The notes under the pieces: model-generated | What the model was told of the DNA's origin: nothing | The model's input: only the letters and a program-made list of their open reading frames with translations | Database searches by the model: none | Part shown: positions 12,523 to 25,039 of the stretch, piece after piece | Layout: each line of letters begins with the position of its first letter | Numbering within the stretch: position 1 is the first letter of the stretch | Program-made: the position numbers and the translations under genes | Source of the DNA: Leptodactylus fallax | Lineage: Eukaryota; Chordata; Amphibia; Anura; Leptodactylidae | Assembly (NCBI GenBank): GCA_947044405.1 | Contig: CAMRHE010000166.1 | Location: 2,295,501 to 2,359,500, forward strand | Length of the DNA stretch: 64,000 nt | Reading direction: 5' to 3'

Positions 12523-12912
12523 AGTGGTTGCCAATGCATAATTTGTTATGGTTTATCCTCAGGATAGGCCATAGATACCTGATCTGTGCGTGGCTGACCC
12601 CGGACCGATCAGCTGTACGGAGCCACTTCTACAGGGCCAGAAGCAGAAAGCTCTGTCCACTGTGTATTAGCCGGGCACGTTCACTGCATCGCAGCACTTA
12701 TTGAAGTCAGTAGGAGCTGAGCTGCAGTGAATGCACCGGGTGACTATACAGTGGATGGAGCTTTCTGTTTCTGGTCCTTTGTTGTGTACAGAACGGATGC
12801 TGGAAGTGGCTCCCAACAGCTGATGGGGCCGTGTGTCAGACCCCTACCGATCAGGTATTTATGGCCTATCCTAAGCTTAGGCCATAAAAAAGATTAACCT
12901 TGGACAACTCCT
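12523..12912. mobile_element. TTAA-flanked MITE
   Basis: Flanked by TTAA at 12519-12522 and 12913-12916. The termini AAGTGGTTGCCAA (left) and AAGGAGTTGTCCAAGG (right, minus strand) are inverted relatives. The interior has a second mirrored pair: TTATCCTCAGGATAGGCCAT near 12553 and GGCCTATCCTAAGCTTAGGCC near 12862. No gene is present. Confidence 0.75.
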
Positions 12913-13427
12913 TTAATATGCATCACACAGTTTAATGTCCCTCCCCCCAGGATGTTAGCCACCATCACTGCTCTCACACAATATAATGGCTCCATCACTG
13001 TTCCCCATACAGTATGGGGGACCAGTGAAGAGGCCACTGTATGGGGGGACCAGTGAAGTGACCATAGAAAAATTTGGCCCAGACAACCTCTTAAAAGTGG
13101 TTGTCCATAAACTGGAGCAACCACTGTGGCGGCCGCCAGGGAGGTGTAAAAATAAGAAAAATTTTTAAAAAAGCATACTCACCTGTCCCCAGCACCCCTT
13201 TGTCCCCTGCCTGTGTCTGTTTGGTCTCATGGCGGCGCCTCATTTCTAGAAATCCTGTACCTAATTGGTCTTAGCGGTCACATGAGGTGCAGGACTCCCA
13301 GCAAGGAGGCGTCGGCACGAGACTGAATAGACACTGGCAGCGGACAATGGAGTGTCGGGGACAGGCGAGTATGCTTTTTAATTTGTTTATTTTTTACTTT
13401 ACACCTCCCGCCAGCCACATGGGTTGC

Positions 13428-13436
13428 TCCAATTCC
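13428..13436. repeat. left target duplication of the LINE array
   Basis: TCCAATTCC here recurs at 26160-26168, 34922-34930 and 43554-43562, that is at every unit boundary and at the right end. It belongs to the MITE terminus (…TTGCTCCAATTCC…), so it is best read as the duplicated target sequence. Confidence 0.75.
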
Positions 13437-13604
13437 TTCGGGGCAACCGTGGGAGTCAGACTTGTCTGTTTGAGCTCCTGAGTCCAGAGGCTTAAGAGGC
13501 TTTTTTGGATACTTGGAGACCGATTATTGGGTGTGGTTTTCGGTCTTTTGTGTGATACATACCGTAGCTCCGACTCCCTTCCCCGTGCGGAGGGGAGCCT
13601 TATC

Positions 13605-16600
13605 ATGGAGCGTGGAGCTCCTGCCCCCCGGACCTTACAGGCGGGGGGCAGGAGAATGTCTGCCGACACAGCACCAGCAGAGCAGGGCAGGCGGAGGTCG
13701 CTGAGGCAGCAAGCCTCAATGAGAATGGCGACCGGGACAACAGCATTGGGAGCAGCATCAGGAGCAGCAGCAGCGACATTGGCGGCTGCAGCATCAGGAA
13801 CAGCATCGGGAGCAGCAACGTCCGTAGAGCGGGCGACGCCGGCAGGAGTAGCGGTGGCGACAGGGGTGTCAGCAGTCCCGGCAGGTGGATCCGTGAAAAC
13901 GGCGACATCAGCCACGGCAGTAACATCAGCGGCAGTGGCGGGTGAAGCCGGTCCGAAGGGGGCTACGGCCGCAGGATATGCGGTTCCCTCTGGAAGGGTC
14001 CCTGCAAGCAGGAGAAATGACACAAGCATACCGTCATCGCTGCCGCAATCACCCGCAGGATGGGGCATCAGGAAGGCTGGAGAGGAAGTCGCCATTTACA
14101 GCCGGAGGATCGAGGCGGTCCTGGAGGAGTATGACCGGGCCCGGAGGTCCCTGTTCGCAATGAGTGGGGAGCTTCAGAGCGCTCGCGCCCGTAGCGACAG
14201 GGCCTCAAGGAAGGACCGCCCGGTTTTCAGTAAGCAGGTAAGGAGCCTGAAAAAACAAATAAAGGCCCTGGAAGCCAGGTGCACGGAGATTCTGGAGGGC
14301 GCGGGGCCGTTCAGAGAGAAGCTGCTGAACGATGACCGCTTCTTCCGCAAACAGCAGGAGCGGTTGTTGAAGGATGGCCCCGCGTCCTCAGACAGCTCGG
14401 GAGAGGACGACTATTGTGAGTCAGACCTGGAGTCAGATGACAGCATGGCGGTACAGTATAGTCGAGTAGCCATCCCTAGTAGCAGCAGCCTGATACCCAC
14501 ATATACACAGGCATCAGCGCCGGCAGTGAAACTGGAAGTCAGAATGACAGGACAGGAAGTGACACAATCTCCCACACTCCCAGAGAACCAACCACTGCCC
14601 GAGACGGAGGAGGAGGAGGGTGGAGCCTCGGGAGAAGGCGGGGAAGCTGATGAGGCAAATCTGCCAATTGGAGTCCCCGTCCAGAATGGACCAATTAGCA
14701 TTCAGCTTGTCAGATTTGGACGGGGAGGAGGAGGGAAAAGGAAACAAGACCAGGAAGAAGGCAAGGAAGGAAAAAAAAAGAGTAATAGAGACATTTAAAT
14801 TTGTCAGGTCGTTGCCTGGGGAGCATCGTGCCGGGACCTCAGCCCAGGTTGCGATGCCTCCAGGAGAGAAAAGGGAGGCGCAGGCACCTCGGGTCACGCC
14901 AAGTGGCGGGGGTGCCCGGGGTGCCAGCAGTCAAAATGGCGCCTGATAGTACCTTTCAGGTGGTGGCGGACAAGGAGCTCATGGTGGCAGACAAGGCGCT
15001 CATAGTTGCGGACAAGGGCAAAGGCAAAGAAGCCCCCCCTGTGGAGGGGAGTGGCGTAGGGAAACCTCCCTCCCTGGTAGGAGGTTTTAAAATATCGATG
15101 GCTTCCCCCAGAGTAAGGTGTAGGAAAGGGGGAGTGGCAGGTGGGCGTGGCTCATCCTCCTCCAGTGCTGATGAAGCCGGTGATGCGGAGGTCACTTCCG
15201 GGGCTAAGGGGGCGTGTCCTCCTACAACATCAGGTGCCGGGGTGACTGTGGATGCGGAGGCCGAGGTAAAAGCGGGGAAGCCATCAGCGAGTGGTGCAGC
15301 CGGCCCCGCTGTAAGAAGGAAGACTGCAGGTGTGAATGATGGACGAGTGGAGAAGCTAGTTAAGCAGACAGGTAAGGTAAAGGGGAAAGCGGGTGGGACA
15401 AAAGGGGTAATTAGTAGTATTCCTGAAGAAGGTGGTGTAGTATGCATGGGGGTCCAAGAGCCTGTAGTCGGGGAGGCTGCGGGTGGAGGGGCTATTACCA
15501 TTGCTGCTAAAAAAAGTGTTTCTACTGCTGGTAATATTTCTGTTGTGGCCCCTGTTGTTTCTGGTATTTCTGCTGTTGTCCCTGCTGTTGTCCCTGCTGT
15601 TGTTTCTGCTGCTGTTCCTGATGCTGTTCCTGATGCTGTCGTTGCTCCTGTTGTTACTCCTGTCACTGCTCCTGATATTGTTGCTCCTGTTGTCCTCTCT
15701 GCCGCTGTTCCTTCTGCTGCAGTTGGAGTGACCCGGTCCGCGGCGGCTATGCCAGGGCGGACTGTTGCCGCCTCTGGTGCTCTGGTTGCCGTGGCTGGGC
15801 TAAGTAGTTCTGCGGGGGTCCCTGGGAGTGGCGCTGGTACTCCGGCAGCGGAGGTTGCTGCGGCCTCCGGGCCCCCACGCTCCTATGCCAGCGTCGCTTC
15901 TGGGGCCCCTGGGGGTGCATCATGTCTTCCACCCGGCTCCAGGGACGGCGATTTGCAACGGCAGCTCCTGGAGGCTTTACGGGCGGGCCAGTCCACAATG
16001 ACCATAGATGGGCAGTCGAGAGACCTTAGGTTCTGGATCGAGCGTTTTGGCCTAGGGAAGTTCCGAGAGGAAGGAGGTGAGACCAGATGGACTCTCCCTA
16101 CACCCGGGCGTAGGGGGCCGACACGGAGGAACGTGGCCCGTCTCGTGTGGGGGGGGAGCCGGCCCTTGTCCCCAGAGGAGGGGGGTCGTGGAACTCCTAC
16201 TCGGGATGGGTTTCAGGGCAAGCGACATCTTTGCCCTGATTCATCCTGTCGGCTCCTCGGAGTTTGACATCAGCTTTGTTACCCCGGAGGGCTTAGAAAC
16301 CTTCTGGGGAAACTATAGGCTGGTGAAGGACGAGCCCGCCTGGCGTGACTTTATGGTGTGGGCGGTGTCACGCCAGGATAACATTAAGAAAGTGACCGTT
16401 TTAACTCGTAACGAGTCACTTTCTTATATGGACATCATGACCTGGCTGAACAGGTTTGGGGAGGTCAAGGACTTCCCAAAGAAAAATCTCGACGAGTTCG
16501 GGATATGGTCGGGGGCCTGGACCTTCATGGTCAAATTGCGACACGAGGATAACTCGGTGATGCATATCCCGTCCTCAACCTTCCTTGGGAAAGACAGGAT

Positions 16601-17616
16601 CCTTGTCTTCTACCAGGGGCAGCCAAAACTCTGTCACAGGTGCGGTGACCCCTCACACTTGAGCGCCTCCTGCCGTGTGCAGAAGTGCGCCATGTGTGGG
16701 GAGGTGGGTCATCTCGCGGCGACCTGTGGCAGGGTGCGTTGCCACCTGTGTGGTGTCCTTGGGCACCCGATCGGGGCATGTCCACGGTCTTTCGCCAACA
16801 CCACCCTTCGGCAAGCGGGAGCAGTTGAGGAGGCTGTCCCTGCTGCGGAGGGGGTGAGTGGGGGAGGAGAGACTAGTCTGCCAAGGCAAAGGGAGAAGGC
16901 CCAGCCACCATCAAGGGCAAGGAGGCGCGAGAGGAGGAGGGAGCAGAGGGAGGGAGTTATGTGCCTTCCTTCTGCCCCTGGCTCTGCTGGGCCGGATCCT
17001 GATGCCGAGGCAGCAGTGGGCACGACCCTGGTTGAGGAGATGAGGAGACTGCAGAGGGAGGAAGAGGCTGACCAGTCGTCTTCTTCTCAGTACGTCAGTG
17101 CTGGGGAGGGAGAGACGGTCAAGCGGAGAAAGTCACCGAGTAAAGTGAGGGCAAAAACATCCCCCCCCCCCCCAACGAAGGAACGCAGACTCGACGGCCC
17201 TCTAGTGGTAGGTCCCAACCGGTACCAATCCCTCTGTGAGGATGCGTCGGCCTCAAGGGAGGCTTCAGAGGGAGAGGTGGAGCCGTCAGGGGCTGCTGAG
17301 TCTCCCTCCGGGAGGGGCCCCCCTGCCCTCTGGGGGGGAGGCTGGCTTGGAGGCTGGAGGAGGAGATGATGCACCCAGGGCCGAAGTTGCTACTGTCTCT
17401 GCGACCACTGTAACTCCTCAGGGAGAAGTTGCGGGGGAGGTCCATCCCTCCTCTGGCCAAACCGCACCGGGGGAGGTGATGGACCAATCCCAATGTAAGA
17501 AGAGGACCCGCAAGACGAGGAGAAGTCGCGGGTCCTCTTCAGACTCATCTAGGGGTGGTGGTGATAGGAGGAAAGGGGGTGGGAAGCTGAAGGTCATTGA
17601 GCTCAATCGGTCTTAA
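13605..17616 (+). pseudogene. Tx1-like LINE ORF1 (A1 copy), frameshifted
   Basis: ORF1 encodes the nucleic-acid-binding protein that packages LINE RNA. I chose the ATG at 13605 (MERGAPAPRTLQAG…) because that frame is open through this region in copies A1 and C. The N-terminal third is Ala/Gly/Thr-rich. A charged coiled-coil-like segment (VRSLKKQIKALEARC…) lies near 14230-14380, then an acidic stretch and a basic KTRKKARKEKK segment near 14740-14780. A core reading FWIERFGLGKF lies near 16032, and three CX2CX4HX4C zinc knuckles lie near 16630-16780 (CHRCGDPSHLSASC is the first). Breaks include an extra G near 14640, an extra G near 14908, an 8-G run near 16150 and further slips near 17170 and 17330. 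The stop TAA (17614-17616) overlaps the ORF2 ATG. Confidence 0.8.
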
Positions 17617-17658
17617 TGGCAGTCCCCTCTCCACTGACGCTGGCCACCATTAATGTGG
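17616..17658 (+). pseudogene. 3'-truncated stub of LINE ORF2 (A1 copy)
   Basis: The first 43 bases of ORF2 (MAVPSPLTLATINV…) are intact, then the sequence switches at 17659 to mid-ORF1 of a divergent copy. The stub marks the fusion point of A1 and A2. Confidence 0.85.
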
Positions 17659-19869
17659 AAGCCTACGAGGGTGAGTTCAGGTATTCCGACCTATACGCCC
17701 CCAGAGAAATTGGCAAGTTTACCCAAGCTACCGGAGAATTTACCACCATTACCGGCAACATCAGAAGACGATATGGGTTCTGCTGCGGGGAGGCTAATCC
17801 ACGAAATATGCATGCTAGAATCCCCGGCAAGAATGGAGAAGATGGCTTTTTCCGTAGACGACCTTGGAAACGAGGAGGAATCAAAAAAAAGGAAAAAGAA
17901 GAAGGCTAAGCCGCAAGAAGTCGGCACCCTGAAATATGTGAGTGTCGCAGCAGGTATAACTGTTCCCGCAGGGCAACCCCCATTGACTCTAGCACAGGCT
18001 GAATCTGGGGTGTTGCCCGCGGGTGAGATAAGGGGGGCGCAGACTCCCCAGACCCCGCTTTCTCTAAGTAGCGGTGTGGCTGGGAAGCTGGGTGCAGTAT
18101 TGAAAATGGCGCCCGAAACTGCAGCGGACAAGGTCGGAAAAGCACCTCCCACGAAGGGAGGCAGAGAATCGGTGAAGCCTGCCCCTGTGGGCAGGGTCAA
18201 AGTAGCCACGGCCCCTCCCCAGGTCCATCGTAAGGGGGAGGGGCGTGCGGCTTGTCCCTCCCTTCCGGTTTCAGGTGCTGAGGAAGCCAATGAGACCGGT
18301 GATGCGGAGGCTGCCGTCAGCGCTAGGAGCAAGTCCGCTCCTAAAGCATTGAGCGCTGCGACAGCTGACGATGCGGAGGTCGAGGCAGAGGCACAAGTCG
18401 CCCCAGCTAAGCGGGAGGAGAGTGAAGCGGAGGCCCGGAATAGGCCAATCCCGCTCGTGGAGCCGCCCAAGGCCGCAAGCCCCGGTGTGAATGAGGTAAT
18501 GGTGAGCGTGGGTAAGAAAGCAGTGAGTAAGAGCAGACTGGGGAGTAGGAAAAGCAGGTGTCAGGAGAGGAGGGCGGAGGAGGGGGAAAAAACTGTGGTT
18601 CCAGAGAGTGACTTAGATGTTCCTTGTGAGGGAAAGGGGAGGGGGGCTATGGAGGCTGTCACCCCTTGTGTTGCTGCTGCTGCTGCTGCTACTGCTGTCC
18701 CTTTTGTTAAAGATGCGGTAGTGGAGGTTCCTAGGACTTTGGAAAATGTAGGCATGGCTGCTGCAGAAGTAGCTTTGCCAAATGTGTTTGCCCGGTCCAC
18801 GCCTGCGACGCTGGGAACGACCGCTCCTGTCTCTGGTGTCCCGGTGGTGGCCGGGCCGAGCGGGCTTCAGGGGGCGCCCGAAGGTGGCACTGGAGTTGCG
18901 GGGGGCTGGGACTGCGGCCTCAAGCTTGGTACGTTCCTATGCCAGTGTCGCCTCGGGGGTCCCAAGGGGTGCCTCGTGTCCATCACTGGGGGCCAGGGAT
19001 GGTGACTTACAACAGCAGCTCCTGGCGGCCTTACGAGCAGGGCAGAGAACGATGATAGTGGATGGTCAATCGAGGGACCTTAGGTTTTGGATTGAACGTT
19101 TTGGCCTAGGGAAGTTCCGAGATGAGGGGGGTGAGACCAGGTGGACTCTCCCGACACCCGGGCAGCGGCCGGTCCGGAGGAATGTAGTCCGTCTCGGGTG
19201 GGGGGGAGAAGGCCCTTGTCCTCAGAGGAGGAGGGTCGTCGAACTTCTGCTCGGGATGGGCTTTAGGGCAAGTGACATCTTTGCCCTCATTCACCCGGTC
19301 GGCTCCTCAGAGTTTGATGTCAGCTTTGTTACCCCGAGGGGCTTAGAAACCTTCTGGGGTAATTATGAGTTGGCAAAGAACGAGCCCGGCTGGCGCGACT
19401 TCAATGTGTGGGCGGTGTCGCCCCAGGATGCAATTAAGAAAGTGACCGTTTTGACTCGTAACGAGTCACTTTCTTACATGGACATTATGACCTGGCTCAA
19501 CAGGTATGGGGAAGTGAAAGACTTCCCCCGGAAGAACCTTGATGAGTTTGGCATTTGGTCGGGGGCCTGGACATTTATGGTCAAATTGAAGCATGAGGAT
19601 AACTCGGTGATGCATATCCCGTCCTCAACCTTCCTCGGGAAAGACAGGATTCTTGTCTTCTACCAGGGGCAGCCGAAGCTCTGTCACAGGTGTGGTGATC
19701 CCTCGCACTTGAGTGCCTCCTGCAGGGTGCAGAAGTGTGCCATGTGTGGGGGATTAGGTCATCTAGCTGCAACCTGTGATAGGATTCGGTGCCACCTGTG
19801 TGGTGACCTTGGTCACCCAATCGGGGCGTGCCCGAGGTCGTTCGCTAATGTCACCCTCCGACGGGCAGC

Positions 19870-19873
19870 GGTG
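19870..19873. repeat. target duplication of the solo LTR in unit A
   Basis: GGTG here is repeated at 20861-20864, just outside the TG…CA termini of the LTR. Four base pairs is short, but comparison with the other units shows ORF1 sequence resuming directly after it. Confidence 0.65.
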
Positions 19874-20860
19874 TGAACTGAGAGCAAGGCAGGTGGTTTG
19901 GACTCCGCAACCAGAAATGAACACACACGCGGTAGTTCAAGAAAAAAATATATATTTACTATAAGTTAATAAAGGCTATTTGAAGGTAAAATGACAGGGA
20001 TAAAGACAAGCAAAATATACAATATAGCATGAACAATTTCAAGGCAAATTCTGCAATGGTTTCTACTTTTACTCTGTCCACTTCTGCAGTATGGACACTG
20101 AATGAACAATATACTCAAAACTATCCCTAACTGACCCTGACATCACATTTGGGTGCACCCCCTTTTCCCCAGTGGTCCAGGTGGACCGCTTACAGTCCGT
20201 AGAAGCGCGCGGTGGGGCCCAAAGTCGTTCCTTTCTTTTATAGTGAAGCGTTCTCTCCTCACTGTTATCAGGATCTTGGGAGAAATGAAGTCCTCTTTAA
20301 CAGGGAAACCCAATGAATGCAATGTAATCCAACAGCAGGTTCCACTCAGCACACTGACAGTCCTGCCGAATCCATACACTGAGCTGGGATGTGAGCCGGG
20401 ATTTAGCAGGTGCTGTCCAGTACGTCAACAGCACTGCGAGTCTCTATCTGTGGTATCCATATACACAGTCACAATGTCAGTCTCACTGATCAGCCACTGA
20501 GCACAGTTCCTTTCACGTGGACTCACTAGTCCTGTTGTCTCTTTACACTCTGTTTGTCTCTGGACCAAGATACAGCTTAGCTGTACAGAAAAATATCCAC
20601 ACCAGTTCAACACAGCACAGAAACCTGTCTTCTCTCTTGCCAAGATGGCTGCTGCTCTCTGTCTCGTCACTTCCTGCTTCTCTGCTCACACTCTGTCTGC
20701 AGAACAGGCAGGCTGACATAAAAGGGGGGGGTCTCACTCCAGCATCATGTCACAATTATAATGGCTGCTGTCTTAAAGGAACAGAATCACAGAAATACAT
20801 TCAACATTAACAATTTATACAGACAAATAAAGCTTAGGACAACATTGGCTGTCTCTTACA
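19874..20860 (-). mobile_element. solo LTR inserted in LINE ORF1
   Basis: The 987-bp insertion is absent from the corresponding place in units A1, B and C. Its ends are TGAACTGAGAGC and GTCTCTTACA, that is TG…CA, with a 4-bp duplication GGTG. On the minus strand it starts TGTAAGAGACAGCC and has a TATA-like TATAAAAG near 20238, so I favour minus orientation; an AATAAA at 19967 on the plus strand leaves some doubt. It encodes nothing. It is unrelated by eye to the LTRs at 2781, 44695 and 45566. A 4-bp duplication fits some gypsy elements and some endogenous retroviruses. Confidence 0.75.
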
Positions 20861-21660
20861 GGTGCAGGTGAGGAGACTGTCCCTGTCACCTAGGAGGGGG
20901 TCGGAGGTGGAGAGACCAGGTTGCCGACGCGGAGGGAGAAAACCCAGCCACCATTCAGGGCGAGAAGGAGAGATAGGAGAAGGGAGCAGAGGGAAGGTAT
21001 TATGTGTCTCCCCTCTGCCCCTGATCCCGCTGGGTTGGATTCTAATGCTGAAGTAGCGACGAACACGGCCCTGATTGAGGAGATGAGAAGACTGCAGAGG
21101 GAGGAAGAGGCTGACCTGTCTTCATCTTCCCAGTACGTTAGTGCTGGGGAGGAACAGACGGTCAGGAGGAGAAAGTCACCGAGTAAAGCGAGGGTAAAAA
21201 CATCTGCCCCCCCCCCGGCAAAGGAACGGAGACTCGAGGACCTTTCAATGATCAGCCCTAACCGGTACCAAACCCTCTGCGAGGACGCATCAGCCTCAGG
21301 GGAGGCTTCAGAGGGGGAGGTGGGACCGTCGGGGGCTGCTGAGTCTCCCTCAGGGAAGGGCCCCCTGCCTTCAGTGGAGGAGGCTGGCCTGGTACCCAGA
21401 GATGGAGACGATGCACCTCAAGCTGTTTTGGAAACCGTTGTAAAAAATGTTACCAATACTCCCCAGGGAGAAACTACGGGGGAAGTCCATCCCTTGCCTG
21501 GCTAAACCGCACGAGGTGAGGTGATGGACCAATCCCAATGTAAAAAGAGGACCCGTAAGACGAGGAAAAGTCGCGGGTCCTCTTCTGACTCATCAAGGGG
21601 TGGAGGTGGTAGGAGGAAAGGGGGTGGGAAACTGAAGGTCATTGAGCTCAATTGGTCTTA

Positions 21661-24600
21661 ATGGCAGTCCCCTCTCCACTGACGCTGGCCACCATTAATG
21701 TGGCCAGCATTAAGTCTGATACGGCTAGGTTTGCAGCCTTTGATTTTCTTTCCCGAGTTGAAGCTGACATTTTGTTTTTGCAGGAGACCAGGCTCTGTAC
21801 TCTATCAGAGATAAACAGAGCAAGGAGGGAGTGGCGCAGGGGGCCCTCCTACTGGTCTCTTGCGGCTGAGCCGTATAGTGGAGTGGCGGTGCTTTTTACC
21901 GCAGAGGTGAAATGCCAGCGGCTGATCGAACTCGAAATGGGAAGGTGCCTAGTCTTAGACGTCCTCATGAAGGGGCAAAGCCTGCGCCTCATTAACATCT
22001 ACGGTCCCCAGTCAAAGTGGGACCGTAAAAGCCTCTTTATGAAGATTAAGCCTTTTCTTTTTACGGGCAAACAAGTCATCTTTGGTGGGGATTTTAATAC
22101 CATAACTAGACCCCAAGACCGAGGAGGTACCAGAGATAGACTGCCCTATGATGGCGCCGCGTTAAATAGAATAGTGAGTGAAGCTTGCCTGGAGGATATC
22201 CACATCAGGCATTCCCCAGGTCACCGTGGGTTCACCTTTCAGAGAGGTAGTGTTAGGTCTAGGATAGATAGGTTTTTTTTGAAGGAGAATTCCGTCACCA
22301 CCCCTGTGTCCGTGGTGGAGGTGGAGTTCTCCGATCACTGCCTAATTTTGTTTTCTTTGAATATTTCAGAGACCCTCCGGAGAGGAAGAGGTTTGTGGAG
22401 GCTGAATTCGTCACTCCTTGAGGAGGCAGCTGTAAGACAAGCCTTTGAGGAGTTTCTTCAGGATCAGGTACTATTACTGGGTCTTGAGGGTACTAGGTCA
22501 GAGTGGTGGGAGATATTCAAAAAAAGGGTGGCGGGATTTTTCCGCCGGCTCTCAAGCCTCAGGTCACTGGACATGTACCGCATGTACAGTGCACTGAGGA
22601 AGAGACTTGAACATCTGGTCTCGACCGGAGGTAGCCAGGAGGATATCTCCGGTGTGAAGGCTTTGCTTAAAGGGTGTCAGTATGATAGGCACGCATCCTT
22701 GGTTCTTGAGAGGGATTTCGGGAAATACCGCTCGCCCGACCCCTACAGGAACTGTAAGATGTCAGTGACTTGTAAGACAGTAACAGGCCTGATTGACAGT
22801 ACAGGATCCCTGACAAGATCCAGGTCAGGGATCTTGGAGGTCGTCAGGTCTTTCTAGTCGAACCTTTTGGCAAAGAAGGAACTGAATCGCGATCGGATTT
22901 CAGGTTTCTTGGCTGAAGCCATTCCTGAGTCAGCAGAAGACCCTTCTTTTGGTGTTTTGATAGAACCTATAAGGGAAGAGGAAGTCGTCAGGGCTATTGA
23001 GGGTCTTGCCCTCAAGAAGTCACCTGGCCCAGATGGCTTAACATCTGAGTTCTATCGGATCTTTAAAGGAGCGTTGGCTCCCCTCTTGACTGACGTGCTT
23101 AATGAGTGTCTATCCTCGGGCACTGTGCCAAAGTCAATGAGGAGGTCCGCCCTTATAGTTCTGTCAAAGGGTAAGGATCCAAGCCGTATTGAGAACTGGC
23201 GGCCCATAGCACTTCTCAATACAGACCGAAAGATTCTGGCGAAGGTACTTTTCAACCGGCTGGTACAGTTTGCGCCCCGGCTCCTCTCGCCGGCTCAGCA
23301 CTGCTCTGTTCCCGGTCGTAGCACCTTAAGTGCGGTCCTGAGTGTCAGGGAGGCTGTGGAGCAGAGTAGGGCAGGTCGGTGGAAGGGGTACTTGCTGTCC
23401 CTAGATCAGGCTAAGGCTTTTGACAGGGTGAATCATGAGTATTTGTGGTCAACTCTCTCGAGGTATGGCCTACCTGGGGGGTTCATTCAGTGGCTGCAGA
23501 CCTTATACGCTGGGGCTGAGTCTTTCCCACTTGTGAATGGTTGGGTTGGTCGTCCTTTTGAGGTGGGGTCGGGCGTCCGACAGGGATGTCCCTTGAGCCC
23601 ACTACTGTATGTGTTCGCCATTGATCCCCTGATTAGACGGATTAATGGTGGGTCGGTGGCGGGAGTCAGGATGGACCCTTTGAGGACAGTAGCCTACGCG
23701 GATGATGTCACCGCTCTTGTCTCGTCGCGGGAGGAGATTGAATGGGTGATGTCTGAAGTGGACAGTTACTCGGAGGCTTCCGGATCAGCTGTAAACAGGA
23801 ATAAGTGTGGAAGCCTCTGGCTGGGAGAGGGGAGAGCCTGGTTTTTCTCTCCCGGACACCCTCCCAGAACCCCAGGGGTCTGTAAAGATCTTAGGCATCC
23901 ATTTTGGCCAGGGTGATTACCCACTCCAAAATTGGGAAGGTAGGCTTAAGGATGTCGCCCAGAGAATTGATTGCTGGAAGGGTTAGTCCTTGACCCTGAG
24001 AGAAAGGGTTCACCTTGCCAAAGCCTTCCTGCTCCCGTTGGTGATCTATCTAGGTAGCGTCTGTGCCTTGCCAGAGTCTTGTTGGAGTAGGATCTGTTGC
24101 CTGTTCTTCCAATTGTTATGGGGGAACAGGCTCAACCTAATCAAGAGGGAGGTTACATACCGCAGAAGGAGGCTAGGGGGGTTAAATATGGTTAACCCCG
24201 TGGTGTTCTTAATGAACACCTTTCTTAAGATCAATTTACCAAACCTCTCCGCCAAGGGGGCTCCTTCGTGGGTAGCCTCCTGCCAGGGGTGGTTTCGGCC
24301 CTTCTTCCAGAAATGGGAGGCAGGAGGGCAAGTGAAAGATCTTCGTGCACCCCATGGATATCTCCCGGCCTATGCTTCCCTGGTCTTGAAAGTGATTCGT
24401 CGGTGGGGTCTGGGGGCGTGGGAGATCAGGACTCAGTCAAGACGTTTTCTTGATGACAAAGTCCTGCTGACCCGCTTCCAGAAGCCTCTGGCGCTCAAAG
24501 ATTGCCCAGGAGAAACCTTAGAGGGAGGGTTGCGTTTTCTTAACTCCAAAAGGTTTCCTCGGAAGTTTTGGGATCTGACCTGGCGCTGCCTCCTAGGTAA

Positions 24601-25039
24601 GTTATATGTGAGGGGGAACTTGAAGTACCGGAACTCCGACGAGCGAGGCTGCCCTCGGGAGGAGTGTGGAGACATGCTGGAAAGCATGGAGCACTTCCTG
24701 CTTCAGTGCCCCTTCAATATAAGGGTTTGCAAATTGGTGGGGACCTCCACGGGTTGGCTGTGGCTGGCTGGCCTTTCCTATGCCGAGTGGGCCTATGGGG
24801 CATTCAAACACCCGGAGGGCAGGGACTGCCAGACACTTTTTATAGTTAGCGCAGTGGTTAGGTTCCACTTGTGGTCATCCCGGTGTCTAGTATCGACGCG
24901 AGGCAAAATCCTCCCGGAGGTGGAGGTGGTTAAAAACATCATGGTGGACCTGGTGAGGATGCGCTCTCGGGAGTATGAGGGGTTGGGCGCAAAAAGGGCT
25001 GGTACCCTCTGGAGGGGTTTCACCTTTTCTGTTCCCTGA
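21661..25039 (+). pseudogene. Tx1-like LINE ORF2 (A2 copy): endonuclease-RT
   Basis: ORF2 nicks the target and reverse-transcribes the LINE RNA from the nick. About 1,126 codons. The APE-type endonuclease spans about residues 1-230: LQETRL, INIYGPQ, FGGDFNTI, RSRIDRFF and EFSDHC. RT blocks are ENWRPIALLN (about residue 510), SLDQAKAFDRVN (about 580), RQGCPLSPLLY (about 640) and AYADDV (about 678), with the catalytic Asp pair intact. A C-terminal zinc-binding motif, CPREECGDM…EHFLLQCP, lies near residues 993-1020. Lesions are a TAG at 22855-22857, an 18-bp in-frame deletion near 23675 relative to B and C, a frameshift near 23830 and a TAG at 23984-23986. The start is fixed by the TAATG overlap with ORF1. 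Confidence 0.9.

Larger units (their letters stand above)
17659..21661 (+). pseudogene. Tx1-like LINE ORF1 (A2 copy), divergent subfamily
   Basis: This 5'-truncated ORF1 differs markedly from A1, B and C yet keeps the landmarks in order. LIHEICMLESPARM near 17800 corresponds to LMRQICQLESPSRM in the others. A basic segment KKRKKKKAKPQEV follows and runs without interruption into the next part, showing that ORF1 is a single frame ancestrally. FWIERFGLGKF lies near 19087, VLTRNESLSYMDIMTW near 19450, and three zinc knuckles near 19680-19832. A frameshift lies near 18900-18935. The solo LTR at 19874-20860 splits the gene just after the knuckles. The tail resumes at 20865 and has a premature TAA near 21503. 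The final TAA overlaps the ORF2 ATG at 21661. Confidence 0.8.
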
